DNA of 64,000 bases from Hormiphora californensis (Eukaryota > Ctenophora > Tentaculata > Cydippida > Pleurobrachiidae): positions 4,101,496-4,165,495 of the forward strand of contig CM035357.1 of NCBI GenBank assembly GCA_020137815.1, read 5' to 3'. The notes under the pieces were generated by a model that saw nothing but the letters and a program-made list of their open reading frames with translations, did not search any database and was not told the DNA's origin. Shown piece after piece: positions 29,200 to 54,832 of the stretch (positions within the stretch are counted from its first letter, which is position 1; each line of letters opens with the position of its first letter). Both the position numbers and the translations under genes were made by a program.

Positions 29200-30536
29200 T
29201 ATAGAGATTACCAAAAACCGAGGAGCTGAACCACCGTGACAACTAGCAAGACACTTTTTCGCGCCCTCCATACATGAAAGTTCACAACTAGCAGCTCAGC
29301 ATTGTCACGTGACCAAAACTAGCCCTAATCATTGGTTAACCGGTGACCGTACACCCCTCTTGATTGGGTGTTGTATTACCACGTGTACATCCCCGTGATC
29401 TGTTTTTAACCAATAGAGGGACCTTCACACTTACACTTCTTACACACGTTCTGGCCCTCTAGCCGGACTCGTTCTAAAGAAGAAGCTACGGAGAAGATTC
29501 AAAATATTTCAATTTTCAGGAATAATAAGAAAAACTAGTAGAACTGGGGCGATCGTATTGATTGCAAATTGAGGGATCTGTGATCTGTCTCTATCTTTTT
29601 CTCATCTCTCTCTGTATCTATGCCACTCTGTCTCCATCTCACTCTGTCTCCAACTCACTCTGTCTCCATCTCACTCTGTCTCCAACTCACTCTGTCTTCA
29701 TCTCATTCTGTCTCCAACTCACTCTGTCTCCAACTCACTCTGTCTCCAACTCACTCTGTCTCCATCTCACTTTGTCTCCATCTCATTCTCTGTCTCCAAC
29801 TCACTCTGCCTCCAACTCACTCTGTCTCCAACTCACTCTGTCTCCATGCCACTCTCACTCCATCTCACTCTGTCTCCATGCCACTCTCACTCCATCTCAC
29901 TCTGTCTCCATGCCACTCTCACTCCATCTCACTATGTCTCCATGCCACTCTCACTCCATCTCACTCTGTCTCCATGCCACTCTCACTCCATCTCACTCTG
30001 TCTCCATGCCACTCTCACTCCATCTCGTTCTATCTCAAAAACTACAGCCGGATCAGAGTGGGATAGATAATGATGAAAAAACCGGAGACAGGATACTGGA
30101 GAGGGCAAAGGTGTCAGTTGTACAACAAAAGTGGTCACCTTTCCAGCCAACTAATTTCTGTTAGTTTTTGGCATGATTATGTTTAAATTTATTTAAATAA
30201 AATGCCTTATTATTCTTGATCTAAGTATATATTTTGAATCTTCTCTGCTACTTCTCTAGAATCAGACCGGCTAGCGGGCCTGAACGATGGGTGTAGGTGC
30301 GAATGTGAAAGGTCAGCGATTGGTTAAAAACATATCACGGGGATGTACACGTGGTAATACAACACCCAATCAAGGGGGGTGTGCGACCACCACTCAGCCA
30401 ATGATTAGGGCTAGTTTTAGTCACGTGACAATGTTGAGCTGCTAGGTACTGAACTTTCATGTATGGAGGGCGCGAAACGTTTTAGAGAGCCAGTTACTCC
30501 GGTGGTTCAGCTCCTTCACTTTTGGTAATCTCTATA
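29200..30536. mobile_element. foldback element with minisatellite core
   Basis: The arms 29200-29460 and 30270-30536 are inverted copies, about 80 percent alike by eye. They share TATAGAGATTACCAAAA, GAGCTGAACCACCG, CACGTGTACATCCCCGTGAT and AACACCCAATCAAG. The core 29590-30030 is a tandem repeat. The arms contain CACGTG and ATTGG (CCAAT-box) motifs. No transposase is present. Confidence 0.75.
29590..30030. repeat. minisatellite of 15-bp and 32-bp units
   Basis: First part: repeats like TCTGTCTCCAACTCAC. Second part: about six copies of a 32-bp unit made of TCTCCATGCCACTCTCAC plus TCCATCTCACTCTG. All three frames are open simply because the repeat lacks stops, so the 200- and 148-codon frames here are not taken as genes. 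Confidence 0.85.
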
Positions 30537-31491
30537 CTGATTTGTTCTATCGCTAAGGCACGTTTGTTTGTGTAACCATGCCTACCATTACACGTGTTTC
30601 CATGGTAACCATCGGCTGTGTTACCATGTTAACTATTGTTATGGTTACCATGGTTACCGTGATTTTGGTGGTCACATTTTCCATGTTGCCATCTTTTTAT
30701 CTCTTTTTACAAAGTTTTTCTTGTCTGTGACTGTCTTTTCTGTTGTTTGTTTCAAGCGTGTTTTCGAAAACGTGTGATTTTTAGAGCTCCATAGCCAATA
30801 GCCCTTTATTGTTTGTTTATTGTTTGTGTACACTCAATGAGATTTATTAGAATTATTGATTGGAAAACCATGTCTTCTTCCTGAGATATATTGATGATAA
30901 TTAAACCCCTCAAAAAGCATATCATACCCCTAAAACTACCTCATTTCTAGCATATATGTTTGTTGCTGTAAATATGAACTGCTGATGCTGAATTTCGCTC
31001 CTTTTTGTTCCTTTTCAACTGCCGAAACCCCTCACTCGACAACTGTCAGTGTGAGTCATGACAGATCCAGGTACCAACGAAAATTGCGGGTCAGGGAAAG
31101 ATAGTCACATTTTGTGTCCCGGTACTCTCATACTTTCAGGAGGGCGCGAGGTCACGCAAGTGAGATAGACCGCGCGAATTTGAACGCGCGCGCGCTGCTG
31201 ACTTCCTTCTCAAAAAGTCAGATCCTAAATTATTTCCTCGTCAATGCGTTGGAAAGATCCTGTTTCCGGCTTTCTCATTTAAAACCCCATTTAAATTTTG
31301 TTGTTTACAGTTTGGAAAGAAATAGTCGGATGTTCGATAAAAACAAAAGTACACAAAGTGGATGGTACATTTCACAATCAAGGCAGCACACATGGGCATT
31401 CTCTATCTCTCTCCCTATATCACTCTTTCTATCTCTCTCTCTCTCACTCAGTATCTCTCTATCTCTCTCTATCTCTCTCCCTATATCTCAC

Positions 31492-31613
<122 letters not shown>

Positions 31614-32353
31614 ACTGTCTTTTCTGTTGTTTGTTTCAAGCGTGTTTTCGAAAACGTGTGATTTTTAGAGCTTCATAGTCAATAGCCCTTTATTGTTTGT
31701 TTATTGTTTGTGTACACTCAATGAGATTTATTAGAATTATTGATTGAAAAACCATGTGTTCTTCCTGAGATATTGATGATAATTAACCCAGAAAACTTTA
31801 CAAAAAGCATATCATACCCCTAAAACTTCCTCATTTCTAGCATATATGTTTGTTGCTGTAAATATGAACTGCTGATGCTGCTCCTTTTTGTTCCTTTTCA
31901 ACTGCTGAAACCCCTCACTCAACTGTCAGTGTGAGTCATGACAGATCCAGGTACGAAAATTGCGGGTCAGGGAAAGATTGTCACATTTTGTGTCCCGGTA
32001 TTCTCGTACTTTCAGGAGGGCGCGAGGTCACGCAAGTAAGATAGACCGCGCGAATTTGAACGCGCGCGCGCTGCTGACTTCCTTCTCAAAAAGTCAGATC
32101 CTAAATTATTTCCTCGTCAATGCGCTGGAAAGATCCTGTTTCCGGCTTTCTCATTCGAAACCCCAGTTAAATTTTGTTGTTTACAGTTTGGAAAGAAATA
32201 GTCGGATGTTCGATAAAAACAAAAGTACACAAAGTGGATGGTACATTTCACAATCAAGCACACATGGGCATTCTCTATCTCTCTCCCTATATCACTCTTT
32301 CTATCTCTCTCTCTCTCACTCAGTATCTCTCTATCTCTCTCCCTATATCTCAC

Positions 32354-32463
<110 letters not shown>

Positions 32464-33210
32464 AGTGAAAGACTTTCACTATCCCTCAGTCTCTCGCTCT
32501 CTCCCTAGCTCTTACCCACGCTGTACACACACACACACAAACACGCATACATAACGGATGTCGCATAGATTAGTATTATCTCTGTTTCCCTCGTTCGCTC
32601 TCTTAAATAACAGTTAATATGTACGAGGCACAAAAATTCAGAAGGGGGCGATACAAATAACAAGGGCGATCCTACTATATTAACATCTCTATTAGTCTAC
32701 GTCTGTGAGGTGAAATAATATCACCATCGACTCATTCTAATTGTCTCTATTTGTGGTCAATAACGTTAAGAATAATTAAATAGCAGTGCTACTTATGAAT
32801 ACACACAGTGTACATTATTAGGCACAAAATTGGAGCACAATTCATATATATATGTATATCTCTAGATCTCTGTAATATATTACCATTTTATATATCATCA
32901 TTATACATATCATCACAATTATCTGATATTAGAATCACGTAACATCACAGTATCGAACAACAAGATGTCTGTGAGCAATCGTTGGGTGATTTTGTAATGT
33001 TGAAGGAGGGATCTGTTGTTAACTTTGATTGGGTCATCTCGCGTCGCTCAACCAATTTTCTGAAACGGAAGTAGTATTTAAAATAGAGCCGCTGACATCA
33101 CAACCATGGAAATTTGGCTGGAAATCTTGAGATATCCAGGTTTCCGATCAGTTAGATTCCTAACCACAATATCTCATATTCGGGGAATCAAGAGTGTTGT
33201 TGTTGGTTTG

Positions 33211-33273
33211 TCAGACCAATGCTCTGACCAGTGCAGTTCTCATGAAAGTAATGGGAATTTAGGGTCAGGCCAA
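33211..33273. repeat. copy of the CAATGCTCTGAC repeat
   Basis: GTCAGACCAATGCTCTGACC, a CAGTTCTCATG spacer and GGGTCAGGCCAATGAT match the copy at 3762-3827. It lies just downstream of the last identified Rab exon. Confidence 0.6.
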
Positions 33274-33329
33274 TGATACGGTTGTTCGGCAAATGAATTG
33301 TTTACACGTGGTTTTATATGGGTGCTTAC

Positions 33330-36300
33330 CTGACAAGATCTAGGCCGACTTGTTTGATATTTTTACCGTCTTTAGCACTGACTTCCACGAAGTCTGCCTC
33401 GTAAAACTGAGGAAGTGCTTTGTCAGAAAGGGATGCTAAAATTAGTTCATGACGACGACATTCATAGAAGGACATTTGACATTTGAGAATGACAATCGAT
33501 TCAAAGAAGACGCTAAAAGTAAAAATTGTCAGACCACTGGGGAAATGACATCAGACTCAAAAGAGTTGGGAAAATGAATAGTTTTCGAGTTATTGTTTCT
33601 AACTTCGACTTGGAGTTAGAAATAGAAGAAGGGAATACATAATATAGGAAGAAGAGGGAACTTACATCTGCAAGTTCAGCTGCCATTTCACGAGATACAC
33701 ACCGAACGTGCTCCAGATCGAGCTTATTGCCCACAATTGTCATAGGCGCTGACAGTTGCCCCGATTCCTGTAACATACATAATTCGGTGTTAGAATCAAG
33801 AAGTTGATCTGCTGAATTTAGTAGTGGGCGAATCGTTTAAATGCAGGGATAGGAACTAACATATCTTTTTAAAAAGATCTTTACGGTTCTCTCACATAAA
33901 ATATGATATACACCGTCTGGCGCCGCAGACCCCATCTGAGGACTGAGAATCAAATCGGGGCGTGGCGCCGCCAGACAGCATATAATACACGTGTATGTAT
34001 TGGTCAAAGTAGTGCTGAAGTACCCCCTGTTTACCTGGATGCATGTGACCCAATTCTGAAGGTTTAGAAATGATTCCTCATGTGTGATATCGTATACCAG
34101 GATAATCCCATCTACCTTCCTGTGTTGATGAGAGATTCAATAGTAATAATCGCTTAATATAGCTTTTAACCGGTACTAGTTCACTTGTCAAGATGTCTCA
34201 TTATATATGGACGAGGTTAAAAGATAAAATTAATGATATCGTTAATATATTCTGGCGAGTCATGTCTAGCGCTCACCAGACTGATCAATTATGATGCGTC
34301 TGAACCGAACTAGACAATCCATTTCGATTGGAACAGGGAATGAGCCAGACGATGTGATTCAGACGTATGAAACTCGCTTTCTAAAGAATTTGATATAATT
34401 TTCCCTATAATATTGGATAGTTTATGTTACCTAAAATAGCTTTGAGTGATAGATCGGAATCGTTCTTGACCCGCTGTATCCCAGATTTGAAGGTTTTCCT
34501 CCGTCCCATTCAAACTTATCGTCTTGGTTTTAAAATCCAGACCTGGGCGAGGTTATGTGTTAAAAATGAGATGTTTGGATGATATCGTTCTCTTCTATGT
34601 ACTTTTTCTCTTTAAAGTAAGAGAGACTATTTTCTTCTTACTAAAGATTTTAACTAGCTACTAGATATTTGCAAGCGAGATAGCCATTAGACTAGAAAAT
34701 ATGTAACATATACATATCAACTATGAAAATAATGATAAAACACATACCAAAGCTTGGATTCATCTTTTCGTTGAAGGCATCATCGCACAGTCTGAGCATG
34801 AAACTACTTTTACCAACTCCACTATCTCCCACCAGGATAACTTTGTGTGGCCCTAACTGAGGTTCCTCCTGCAGAGAAATTGGGGCGTTAGAGATCACAG
34901 GGAAATTAGGGCATTCGAGATCACAGAGCTAGGATAGGGTGTTATAATTTGAATTATGGATTAGTTGTGTAGTAAGTGTCTAGCTTGAATGTGGAAAGTC
35001 AATAATTTATTTCTATGTTTTGTTGATTTCAAAAGTGGTTAACTGATGAGTAATTCTATTTCGAAATGGTGAAAGAATCCCAAAGAAATTTAAATATCAG
35101 TTGGATAAATTTGAAGTAAAAAGGTTGTTTGAGGTTTGATCGTATTTAATGGTATTGAACGGAATCGACACAATACTGTCTGACGTCATTGAAAGTTGTT
35201 CTTTGTCTCTCGGAACCAAATTTCTCGAGAATAAATTTATTCTCGAGAAATTTGGTTCCAAGAGACAAAGAACAACTTTCAATGACGTCAGACAGTATTG
35301 TGTCGATTCCGTTCAAGAGATTGGATGTATTGGCTGGACTAGAAAATTAATAATCTAGAATACTACCCCCAACGCCCTTAAAAATAGGGGCCACTTGTGG
35401 GTAAAAGAATATATACCGGAGAAGTATTTAACTTATTTAACTCAATGAATATATTTAAATAGAGCCAAACTGTGTTGTATATTTTGTGCTGTTACTCATT
35501 AAACATTCATTGAGTCATTGACGCAAGGTAGATGTTTGATTGTTTGGACACCTTTCTAAAAGGGCCCAACAAAGCAAGCTCAACTGTCGCTTGTAGTAGA
35601 GAAAAGTTAGCTAGTGATTGCTACAAAGTCATTAATTAGTTAATAAGTTGAAATTTAAATACCTGCATCGGTACTGCCATGTATCCACATGTTACTGCAT
35701 CCTGCAGGTGCAAAATTATTGCAAATCAAGAAATGTAGGGAGAAAAAACAGCGACGTTTCAAGAAAAAAATGATGAACAGATAAAAGTTGATGTATTTAG
35801 TTGGTAAAGAAACGATTTACTGGGAAGACACACACACTGGTGCAGCACACCTGGAAGCTTCTCGCCTGTCCAACAGAGTGTATCTAATACGTTTAACTGT
35901 ATTGTGTGTGGGTGACGTGTGTCTGTCTGTCTGTCTGTATGTGGGTGCATGAAGCGGACAGTAGCTATCTAAACCCTCTCTCACCTCTCTTTTTTGCTCT
36001 GCCGGGTGGTCGCTTCTCTTACTCCCTACCCAGGGTTGCGGATCGGAGTTCCGGTGAAAACAAAACCGTTCTGCACCATTTTGGCTGGTCAAGGTCAGCG
36101 AACGTGCCTTTAGACCATCTCTCTGGCACGCCCAGCTTGTCGGGTGTGATTTAGGCTTCCTGACAATGCTCGTGGTGTCACCCTGCTCCCCTGCCAGGTT
36201 TCCCAAGCTCTTCCACAGTCGGACCTCCTGGTCCGAGTTGTAGACACTGAGGAAGTTGTTGTTGTTGCCCCATCCCGCGGTGGTTTTACTGGTTCTACGG

Positions 36301-36338
36301 TTGAGGTTACCATCACTACCGACCATGACAGAAATAAG
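33330..36338 (-). CDS. Rab GTPase domain, RASEF/CRACR2A-like, 3' exon missing
   Basis: Exons in transcript order: 36030-36338, 35663-35701, 34748-34868, 34431-34542, 34035-34119, 33666-33767, 33330-33406, all phase-compatible. About 115 residues of Asn/Ser-rich linker ([15 protein letters not shown]) lead into a complete G domain: GDSGVGKS (P-loop), NPSFGLDF (switch I), [17 protein letters not shown] and EVSAKDGKN. The blocks [24 protein letters not shown] and [14 protein letters not shown] resemble the large Rabs RASEF and CRACR2A more than small trafficking Rabs. The usual switch I Thr is Ser. The last exon ends in phase 2; the prenylated tail was not found with confidence. A 24-bp candidate at 32945-32968 would encode TSCCSIL plus stop, but its phase does not fit without a further exon. 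Exon 36030-36338 is open upstream and joins in phase to the exon at 41862. Confidence 0.82.
33913..33977. repeat. GC-rich hairpin with TGGCGCC arms
   Basis: GTCTGGCGCCGC and GTGGCGCCGCCAGAC are inverted around an AT-rich loop; related to the hairpin at 16415-16460. It lies in an intron of the Rab gene. Confidence 0.55.
35155..35316. repeat. 162-bp near-perfect hairpin in a Rab intron
   Basis: Two arms of about 79 bp (TTGAACGGAATCGACACAAT onward) fold around AATAAATTTATT with a single clear mismatch region. It would be transcribed with the minus-strand Rab gene and form a long RNA duplex. A MITE is the simplest reading; a hairpin small-RNA source is possible. Confidence 0.7.
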
Positions 36339-36616
36339 CTACACAAAGAGTCGAGTGAGCTACAACTATCTAATACAACCTAGATGGCATGTCACGAAAG
36401 TGATTTGCAGTGCGAGGTACAGTAACCAACCAACAACTTAGTTACAACTTAGCTTGCAGAATAATCCAAACAAGGCAAAATTATGATTTCTATGGAAGCA
36501 TATGCAGTTGCAAAACCAACGTCACAAAACGTTTTGACATTTCTTGACGTAAATTCCCTTGATTCTTGAACCAAGTAAAGAGCTTTCAACAATAGCCTGT
36601 CATCTAAAGAAGAGGG

Positions 36617-36744
36617 CCATTCTACTGTGTGTTGCTTGCAATAAAAGCTATACAGATCAGAGCTAACCGATAACTGTAGATTCAAGTTATATGGGATAAA
36701 AGCTACAACAACGCAAAGATCAAAATTTTCTCCGATAGAGAGAG

Positions 36745-36800
<56 letters not shown>

Positions 36801-36920
36801 ATTCTACTGTGCGTTATTTGCAAGAAAAGCTATACAGAGAGCTAACCGATAACTTTAGATTCAAGCTATATGGGATAAGCTACAACAACGCAAAGATCAA
36901 AATTTTCTCCGATAGAGAGA
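36617..36920. repeat. tandem duplication of about 180 bp around a (GA)n array
   Basis: GCCATTCTACTGTG, AAGCTATACAGA, GCTAACCGATAACT and CAAAGATCAAAATTTTCTCC occur in order at 36617-36735 and again at 36797-36916, with the GA array (36736-36798) between them. Confidence 0.8.
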
Positions 36921-38175
36921 GAGAGATCAGTTCCTAATGATCGGAACGTGCAGCTGTGCTTGTGATAAACGATATTATATAGGGCTACTACTACGAATTC
37001 TCTCATTTTCCTGCACCCACCATGCCAACAACTCAACCCTTTCTCTCTCCCTCGATATGCCAACACTAAACACTTTACTCAGATCCCTCCATCGATCCTC
37101 TCAAGCTACTGCTGGGAGCATGACCAGGACATGTATACACCTGTACCTGGACCGGTGTTATCTCGGGTTACCCATCTCCGCTCTTTCCCCTTCTCTCTAC
37201 TCTCTCACGCTCGAGTTACCTCATCACTAACCATCGTGCGGAGGGAGTGCAAGTGACCCTGTGTTTGGTGATGCCATCCCCTATTATTTTATGCCCCTAT
37301 GTTTGAACCACGAGAGTTCACCACAAGGGTCACTGATCCCTCCACATGTCTCCACCGCGGACGGCGCCGTCAGCCCTACACAGCTGATCAAGAGAAGACA
37401 CCAACCAGCATTTTTCTAATCTTCTTTCTCGTTAATCTCAGCTACTAACAATATATCAAGCTCATCTATATAATCTATAGTAGGTAGCGAATGAGGGTAC
37501 ATGCTCGGCCACAAACCACCTGAATCTCTCTCTTCTACTTACTCCCTGGCTCCCCCACTTCGTCTTTTCTCTCCTTCTCTTTCTCTCTCTCTCTCCCTAT
37601 CTCTCTCTCTTTCTCTATCATTACTCCGAAACGTGCCCCTACTGACTGTAAACAATCTGTGGTTGACACCTGGGCTGTGTATACTTACTGGCAATTCTAT
37701 TACCAACCCAGACCTCCACATCTATCTCTCTCTTTTCTCAATAATTCCTTCCATATGCAATAATGACAGTTTTCCGTTTTCCTAATTTGAAATGTAATTC
37801 ACGTCTCCCCTTGAAACTATACCGCGTCATCTTGGGATCTCTAGCTATAAAATAGCACCTATCACGTCCAAAAACTATCGCTGCATGTGTGCAGACTGTC
37901 ACAGCTGTGCCATATGCCAAGTCATTACGCGATCTCTCACTCTCTATCCCTCTCACTCACTCTCTCCCCTTCTCTCTCTCTCCCCCTCTCTCTCTCTCAC
38001 TCTCTCTCTCTCTCTCTCTGCCTCTCTCTCAAGTAACAGATGTTGGTGTCGGACCCCCTCGCAATCCCACCAACGGCCCCACCATTGCTAACAAAGCAGG
38101 TACTGGCATCCTTGTTAGACAAACGAAGAATCTTGACAAAGAGATCATATACGATAGGCAGAGAGAGAAACAGCA

Positions 38176-38213
<38 letters not shown>

Positions 38214-39638
38214 ATCGCTGACAAAAAGGTAGCACTTGCACATAATCATGGACTGCAGCTGTAACTCCACAATAGGATCATCTTGTATCATATATAGAGG
38301 AGTGTGCTCACAAGACAAAATGCTACCAACTAGATGATGTAGGTGGGATAAATCGGAGTTTTGAGTAGAAATCGGGGACACGCCAAAACATGATGAAGAA
38401 GAAAGTCGGCAGGCCGGATGTCATGGATGAAGCCTCTTCAGTCAATGAAGATGAACTACTTAATTAGTTACCCTACAACAGCTCTTACCTGGCTAAAAGC
38501 ACGACAGAATCTTACGATCAGTCCAGCGGAGGGAGGTGGTGATAAGGTCTCAGGTCTCCCCGTACAAAAGTCAAGCATAATGTATGTGAGAGGGCAGAGA
38601 GAAATAATGCCAAACCTCTTTCTCTGGCAGTGTACAAATATGTGTGTGCACGCTGTTATACACGGGAACGTATGCCAATTTGAGGCTGCCACGGAAAGAA
38701 AGAGGGAAGAGAGATAGAGAGAGAAATAGAGAGATAGAGAGAGAAAGAAAGGGAAAAGAGAGAGATTTATGGGTTAGAGAAGAGGATAGAAGCTACTGTC
38801 CTCGTATGTGTTTTTAGTATGTGTTTTTAGTATGTAATGGCATGGGGGTGGTTTGTGGAGCGTAAATGTCAAATTTGTAGAGTTTCGTAACGCGTCATAT
38901 ACGTTCCCAAAAGTAAACAGAAAAGGGGCAGTCCAAATAAAGTAAATATTCCTTGTTAAATTTTAACAGTTTAGTTAACTTGTCAAAGAATTCAACAACT
39001 GACAGAATATCCTGTCAGTTGTTGAAATCTTTGACAAGTTATGATACAGAATATTATAGAATATTCTGTATCATTATAGAATCGATGAATCCTCGAAACT
39101 GGTATTCTGGTATTCAATTCTCCGCATCTAGAACTCTGAGACTCTCTCTTTCCCATTCTAAAATTAGCTGAACACATGCAACGACCCCAACGCTCTCTAT
39201 ACGAAACACAAGAACAGGCAGAACGGTGTGACTGTCATAAGGATAGAGAAAGAAAGATAGGGAGAGAGATAGATCGGGATTGCGAATAGCGCTAACCGCG
39301 ACAGCTACAGGAAGTGAGTATAATATCCACACTGAGAGTTTAGTAGAATCGAGAGAGAGAGACATAAACACTGGTAGAGAGATGATTCGGGATGCACTGG
39401 GCTGCCTAGAGAGAAAATAAGCCACAAGCTAGGATCATTGTGTACAAAACCGTGCATAAATTCTGCAGTGGGAGAGATAGACGAAGAGATAAATAGAAGT
39501 ACAGAGAGCGCATTATGCTCCATGGAATAGTTGCAGTTGCAGAGAAGGGAGGAGGAGGAGTTGAGATTATACAGGGAAGTCGAGCAAGCAGTGGTAAATT
39601 AGTATCACAGCATGGGCAATTGGACCATTCTTATCTCT

Positions 39639-39646
39639 CTCTTATG

Positions 39647-39722
<76 letters not shown>

Positions 39723-39723
39723 T
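39639..39723. repeat. (CT)n array
   Basis: Near-pure CT array between unique flanks. Confidence 0.9.
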
Positions 39724-40272
39724 CGCTTCAGTGTATTGGACCTCGGTATTGGACCTTGGTATATACACTTTGACCATTAATCGCTTTAATTTACAAATTA
39801 CATATAAAACTATTTTTCCCAGAATTTTATTTTTCGTTTGCTCTTCGGTTTGAATATATATCGGTTTCATCTCATCACTTGATGACGTCAATGCTAATGT
39901 CGCGTGCACTATGTGGTTTCAGATATATAGGCAAGTTAAGAATTGTAGAATATTCTTATTCGTTTAGCTGAATTCAGGAAGCTTGTACAAGCACAAAAAC
40001 ACTTGCACCGAAAAAAAGTGCCCGTTTTTCTTACAACAATAAAGAACTGACCTACGAATTTTTACCAACTATAGCTAGGTTCCGGTAATTCGGGGGCCTA
40101 TAAACTAGAGAAAAAACAACAGCTGCTCGATCTGATCTGAAAATTACACGACGAAGGGGCTGTGATAAGAAGTGGGGCCTGTGAGAGAAATTTACTTAGA
40201 ATTGATGTCAAGGGACCATATAATATATTTGATTGAGAACAGGATTACACTTGCAACTTCATCAGAAAGTGA

Positions 40273-40292
40273 GAGGGAAAGAGAGAGAGAGG

Positions 40293-40391
<99 letters not shown>

Positions 40392-40394
40392 AGA
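40273..40394. repeat. (GA)n array
   Basis: GA array with a few AAAAG interruptions; GA-rich sequence continues weakly to 40590. Confidence 0.9.
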
Positions 40395-41861
40395 GTGGGA
40401 GATACATGGATGGAGCTACAGAGATCATACAGTACAGCCATGGAAGATAGATTACACACACTCCAGGGAATCAGAGATCCTGGGTCTGGCATTAGCCTGG
40501 GAGAGAGAGAAGGGAAACGATGTAAAGGGAGAGATCCAGAGGGAGGTAGAGAAAGAGAGAGATGACATTTTAGAGAGAGAGGGGGAGACTTGGAGAGCCA
40601 TGATACTGCATATATCTCCACTGCTGCTGCTGCAGAGGTGCTTAAAAAAGAAGATGGAGTAAGATAGATCTTAGGATTTAGACACGAAAGAGCCTAGCTA
40701 AATTTTGAACTGTTTGTTTTCGATTTAAATTTGATGCTCGGATAGTTTGTTAGCACTCTAAACGATGTCTAATGAGTATAGTGGTGAAAATCAGACAATG
40801 CACAAATCTGTAATACAATAGACTGTGTGCTGCGATTAAAGCCTATAAACGAGACAAGTAAACAATTCAAGACATCAGAAAAGAAGATAATCAGATAGAG
40901 AGATAGAGAGAGGGAGAGAGATTGAGAAAGAGAGAGAGAGAGGATGGAAAGGAAGAGGGTAGAGTTATTATAGGAGGTACATACAGTTCATTGGATTGCT
41001 CGATAACGAGAGCATTGAAAAAGAGAGAAGCAAATGATAGCGTAGAGTTTGGAAGAAATAGATTTGCATAATTGGTTGTTATTATCATTAGGTCTTATCA
41101 TAATCTAAATATACCGTTTTAGCATTAATTTTAGTCAGTAATTATTGTCGTCCTGTAAATCAATGCATCATTGGGTAGTCAAGAAGTTACATGAATCGAA
41201 TTTATTGAATAGCGATCAAGTGGTACCTTTATAATTATAAAGGACTTGCATGAAAAAGTATTAAAACGGGGTAAACGTTAAATACCGTTAAATCGACCGA
41301 TTGAATAAAGAGAGCTAGCCGATCATTTATCCCACTGGGTATAACATGTTATGACGCGGTGTGCATGGGCACTAAATACTGTAACAGCTGCTGTGAGGTG
41401 TTCACATGTGCAATACAGACATAAATTTCCCCTTGACGCGAGGAAAATGTTACATCATCATCTTCTTAGCATATTTACCCGCTACTACTAAGTTACTATG
41501 GTTACAACATTAATTATATTAGCTGGTACTATGGTAGCAAGGTACTAAGAGTTAGATAAGACTAGTTATACAGATGTCACATAATCACACTATCGTCTCA
41601 GCTGCCTCTTCGAGAAACTCTCTTATATAATATCTTCTATCAAGTATATATTAAAATTAGTTAACCCTATCCACAGAGGAAGTGATTATCCTGCAACAGC
41701 TGGAGAATCACTTCCTCTGGAGACCAGAGGAAGACTCGAATCCATGGCTGCTTCGTGTGAGCGGACAAGAGACAGGTATAAGCTAGCTATACCAATATTA
41801 AAACCCATGCATAAGTTAGCCTAAAGGTATTAATCCTGTCTTGTATTCCAATTGTACTTAC

Positions 41862-53936
<12,075 letters not shown>

Positions 53937-54054
53937 CTTAATGCAAGGATAAGTATCTTGGTATAAGCATAATATGTAGTATGACTTAAGATATAAGTTC
54001 TAAAGCATAATAACACATCTTTAAAATAACTGCATGGAGTCCCTCACTTAAAAT

Positions 54055-54168
54055 CAGGAACCGACCGAAACAAGTAAACAACCAATCAGAACTCGTTATT
54101 TAGGTCACGTGACTGGTTATCAGCCAATCAGGGACCAGTATTTCCTGATTCGGTCGGTTCCTGCTTAA
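54055..54168. repeat. foldback with AGGAACCGACCGAA ends
   Basis: CAGGAACCGACCGAA and TTCGGTCGGTTCCTG enclose CCAATCAG and GGTCACGTGAC motifs in an inverted arrangement of about 110 bp. MITE-like. Confidence 0.65.
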
Positions 54169-54316
54169 AATCAAACTAGGCGTGAATCCAGAAATATATA
54201 GGACTTTAGATGTATTATAGGTTAAATTATAAGGTCAAAACAAATACGTACACCGAGATCAAATTCAGAACAAAATGACAGAGATCAAAATAAGAATCAA
54301 AGAATACAATGACAGG

Positions 54317-54318
54317 GA

Positions 54319-54364
<46 letters not shown>

Positions 54365-54390
54365 TAGATAGAGAGTGAGAGAGAGAGAAA
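54317..54390. repeat. (GA)n array
   Basis: GA array with AAAG and GATA interruptions. Confidence 0.8.
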
Positions 54391-54832
54391 GTCTGAGCGG
54401 TTGAGAGTCTGAGGCAAAAGCAATGCCTTCTTTGGGATAAGTGACGGACGCTTCAAGTCTCGTAGTATGATCCGTTAGGCATATACTTACCAGCTCTAGC
54501 CAGTGCTGCTACTGCTGCACAAGTGTAATCGGACAATGCAACAATGTAAACAATCATGTTTATACTGTTGTTTGGTTGTCACTATTATACTAATCCATGA
54601 AGTTCAAGCTCAAATAGTATAGTGTGACACCCCATCCATATACTAACTGCGTGAGACACCCTAACCACTAACTGCGTGAGAGAGAGGGCAGAGCTTTTTC
54701 ATCTGAAATTCTGACAAGAATTCAGTGGAAGTAATCGGGTAGAGAAGCTTAATGGTACAAAGAGAAGCCAGACAGGCTAGGCTCAGACACGTTTCAGAGT
54801 TTCATTTGTCATGCTCCTTTTCTAACCCCTCA

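Larger units (their letters stand above)
36339..41861. other. long intron or intergenic stretch, minus-strand gene
   Basis: No exon supported. It holds CT/GA arrays (37575-37620, 38178-38210, 39639-39723, 40273-40394), two hairpins at 38980-39080 (GTCAAAGATT/AATTCAACAACTGAC and ATACAGAATATT types) and a small palindrome at 41679-41725 (GAGGAAGTGATT). An exon-like ATG segment with an AG/GT frame at 38040-38099 (+) was not accepted. Confidence 0.5.

Noticed and set aside
29562-30164. 200-codon frame rich in HSVSNSLCLHLTLSPTHS-type repeats
   Set aside because: All three frames are open across a minisatellite inside a foldback element; no start context, splice site or domain.
38038-38099. Plus-strand exon-like segment after a CT tract
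   Set aside because: Acceptor strength comes from the microsatellite; no joining exon found.
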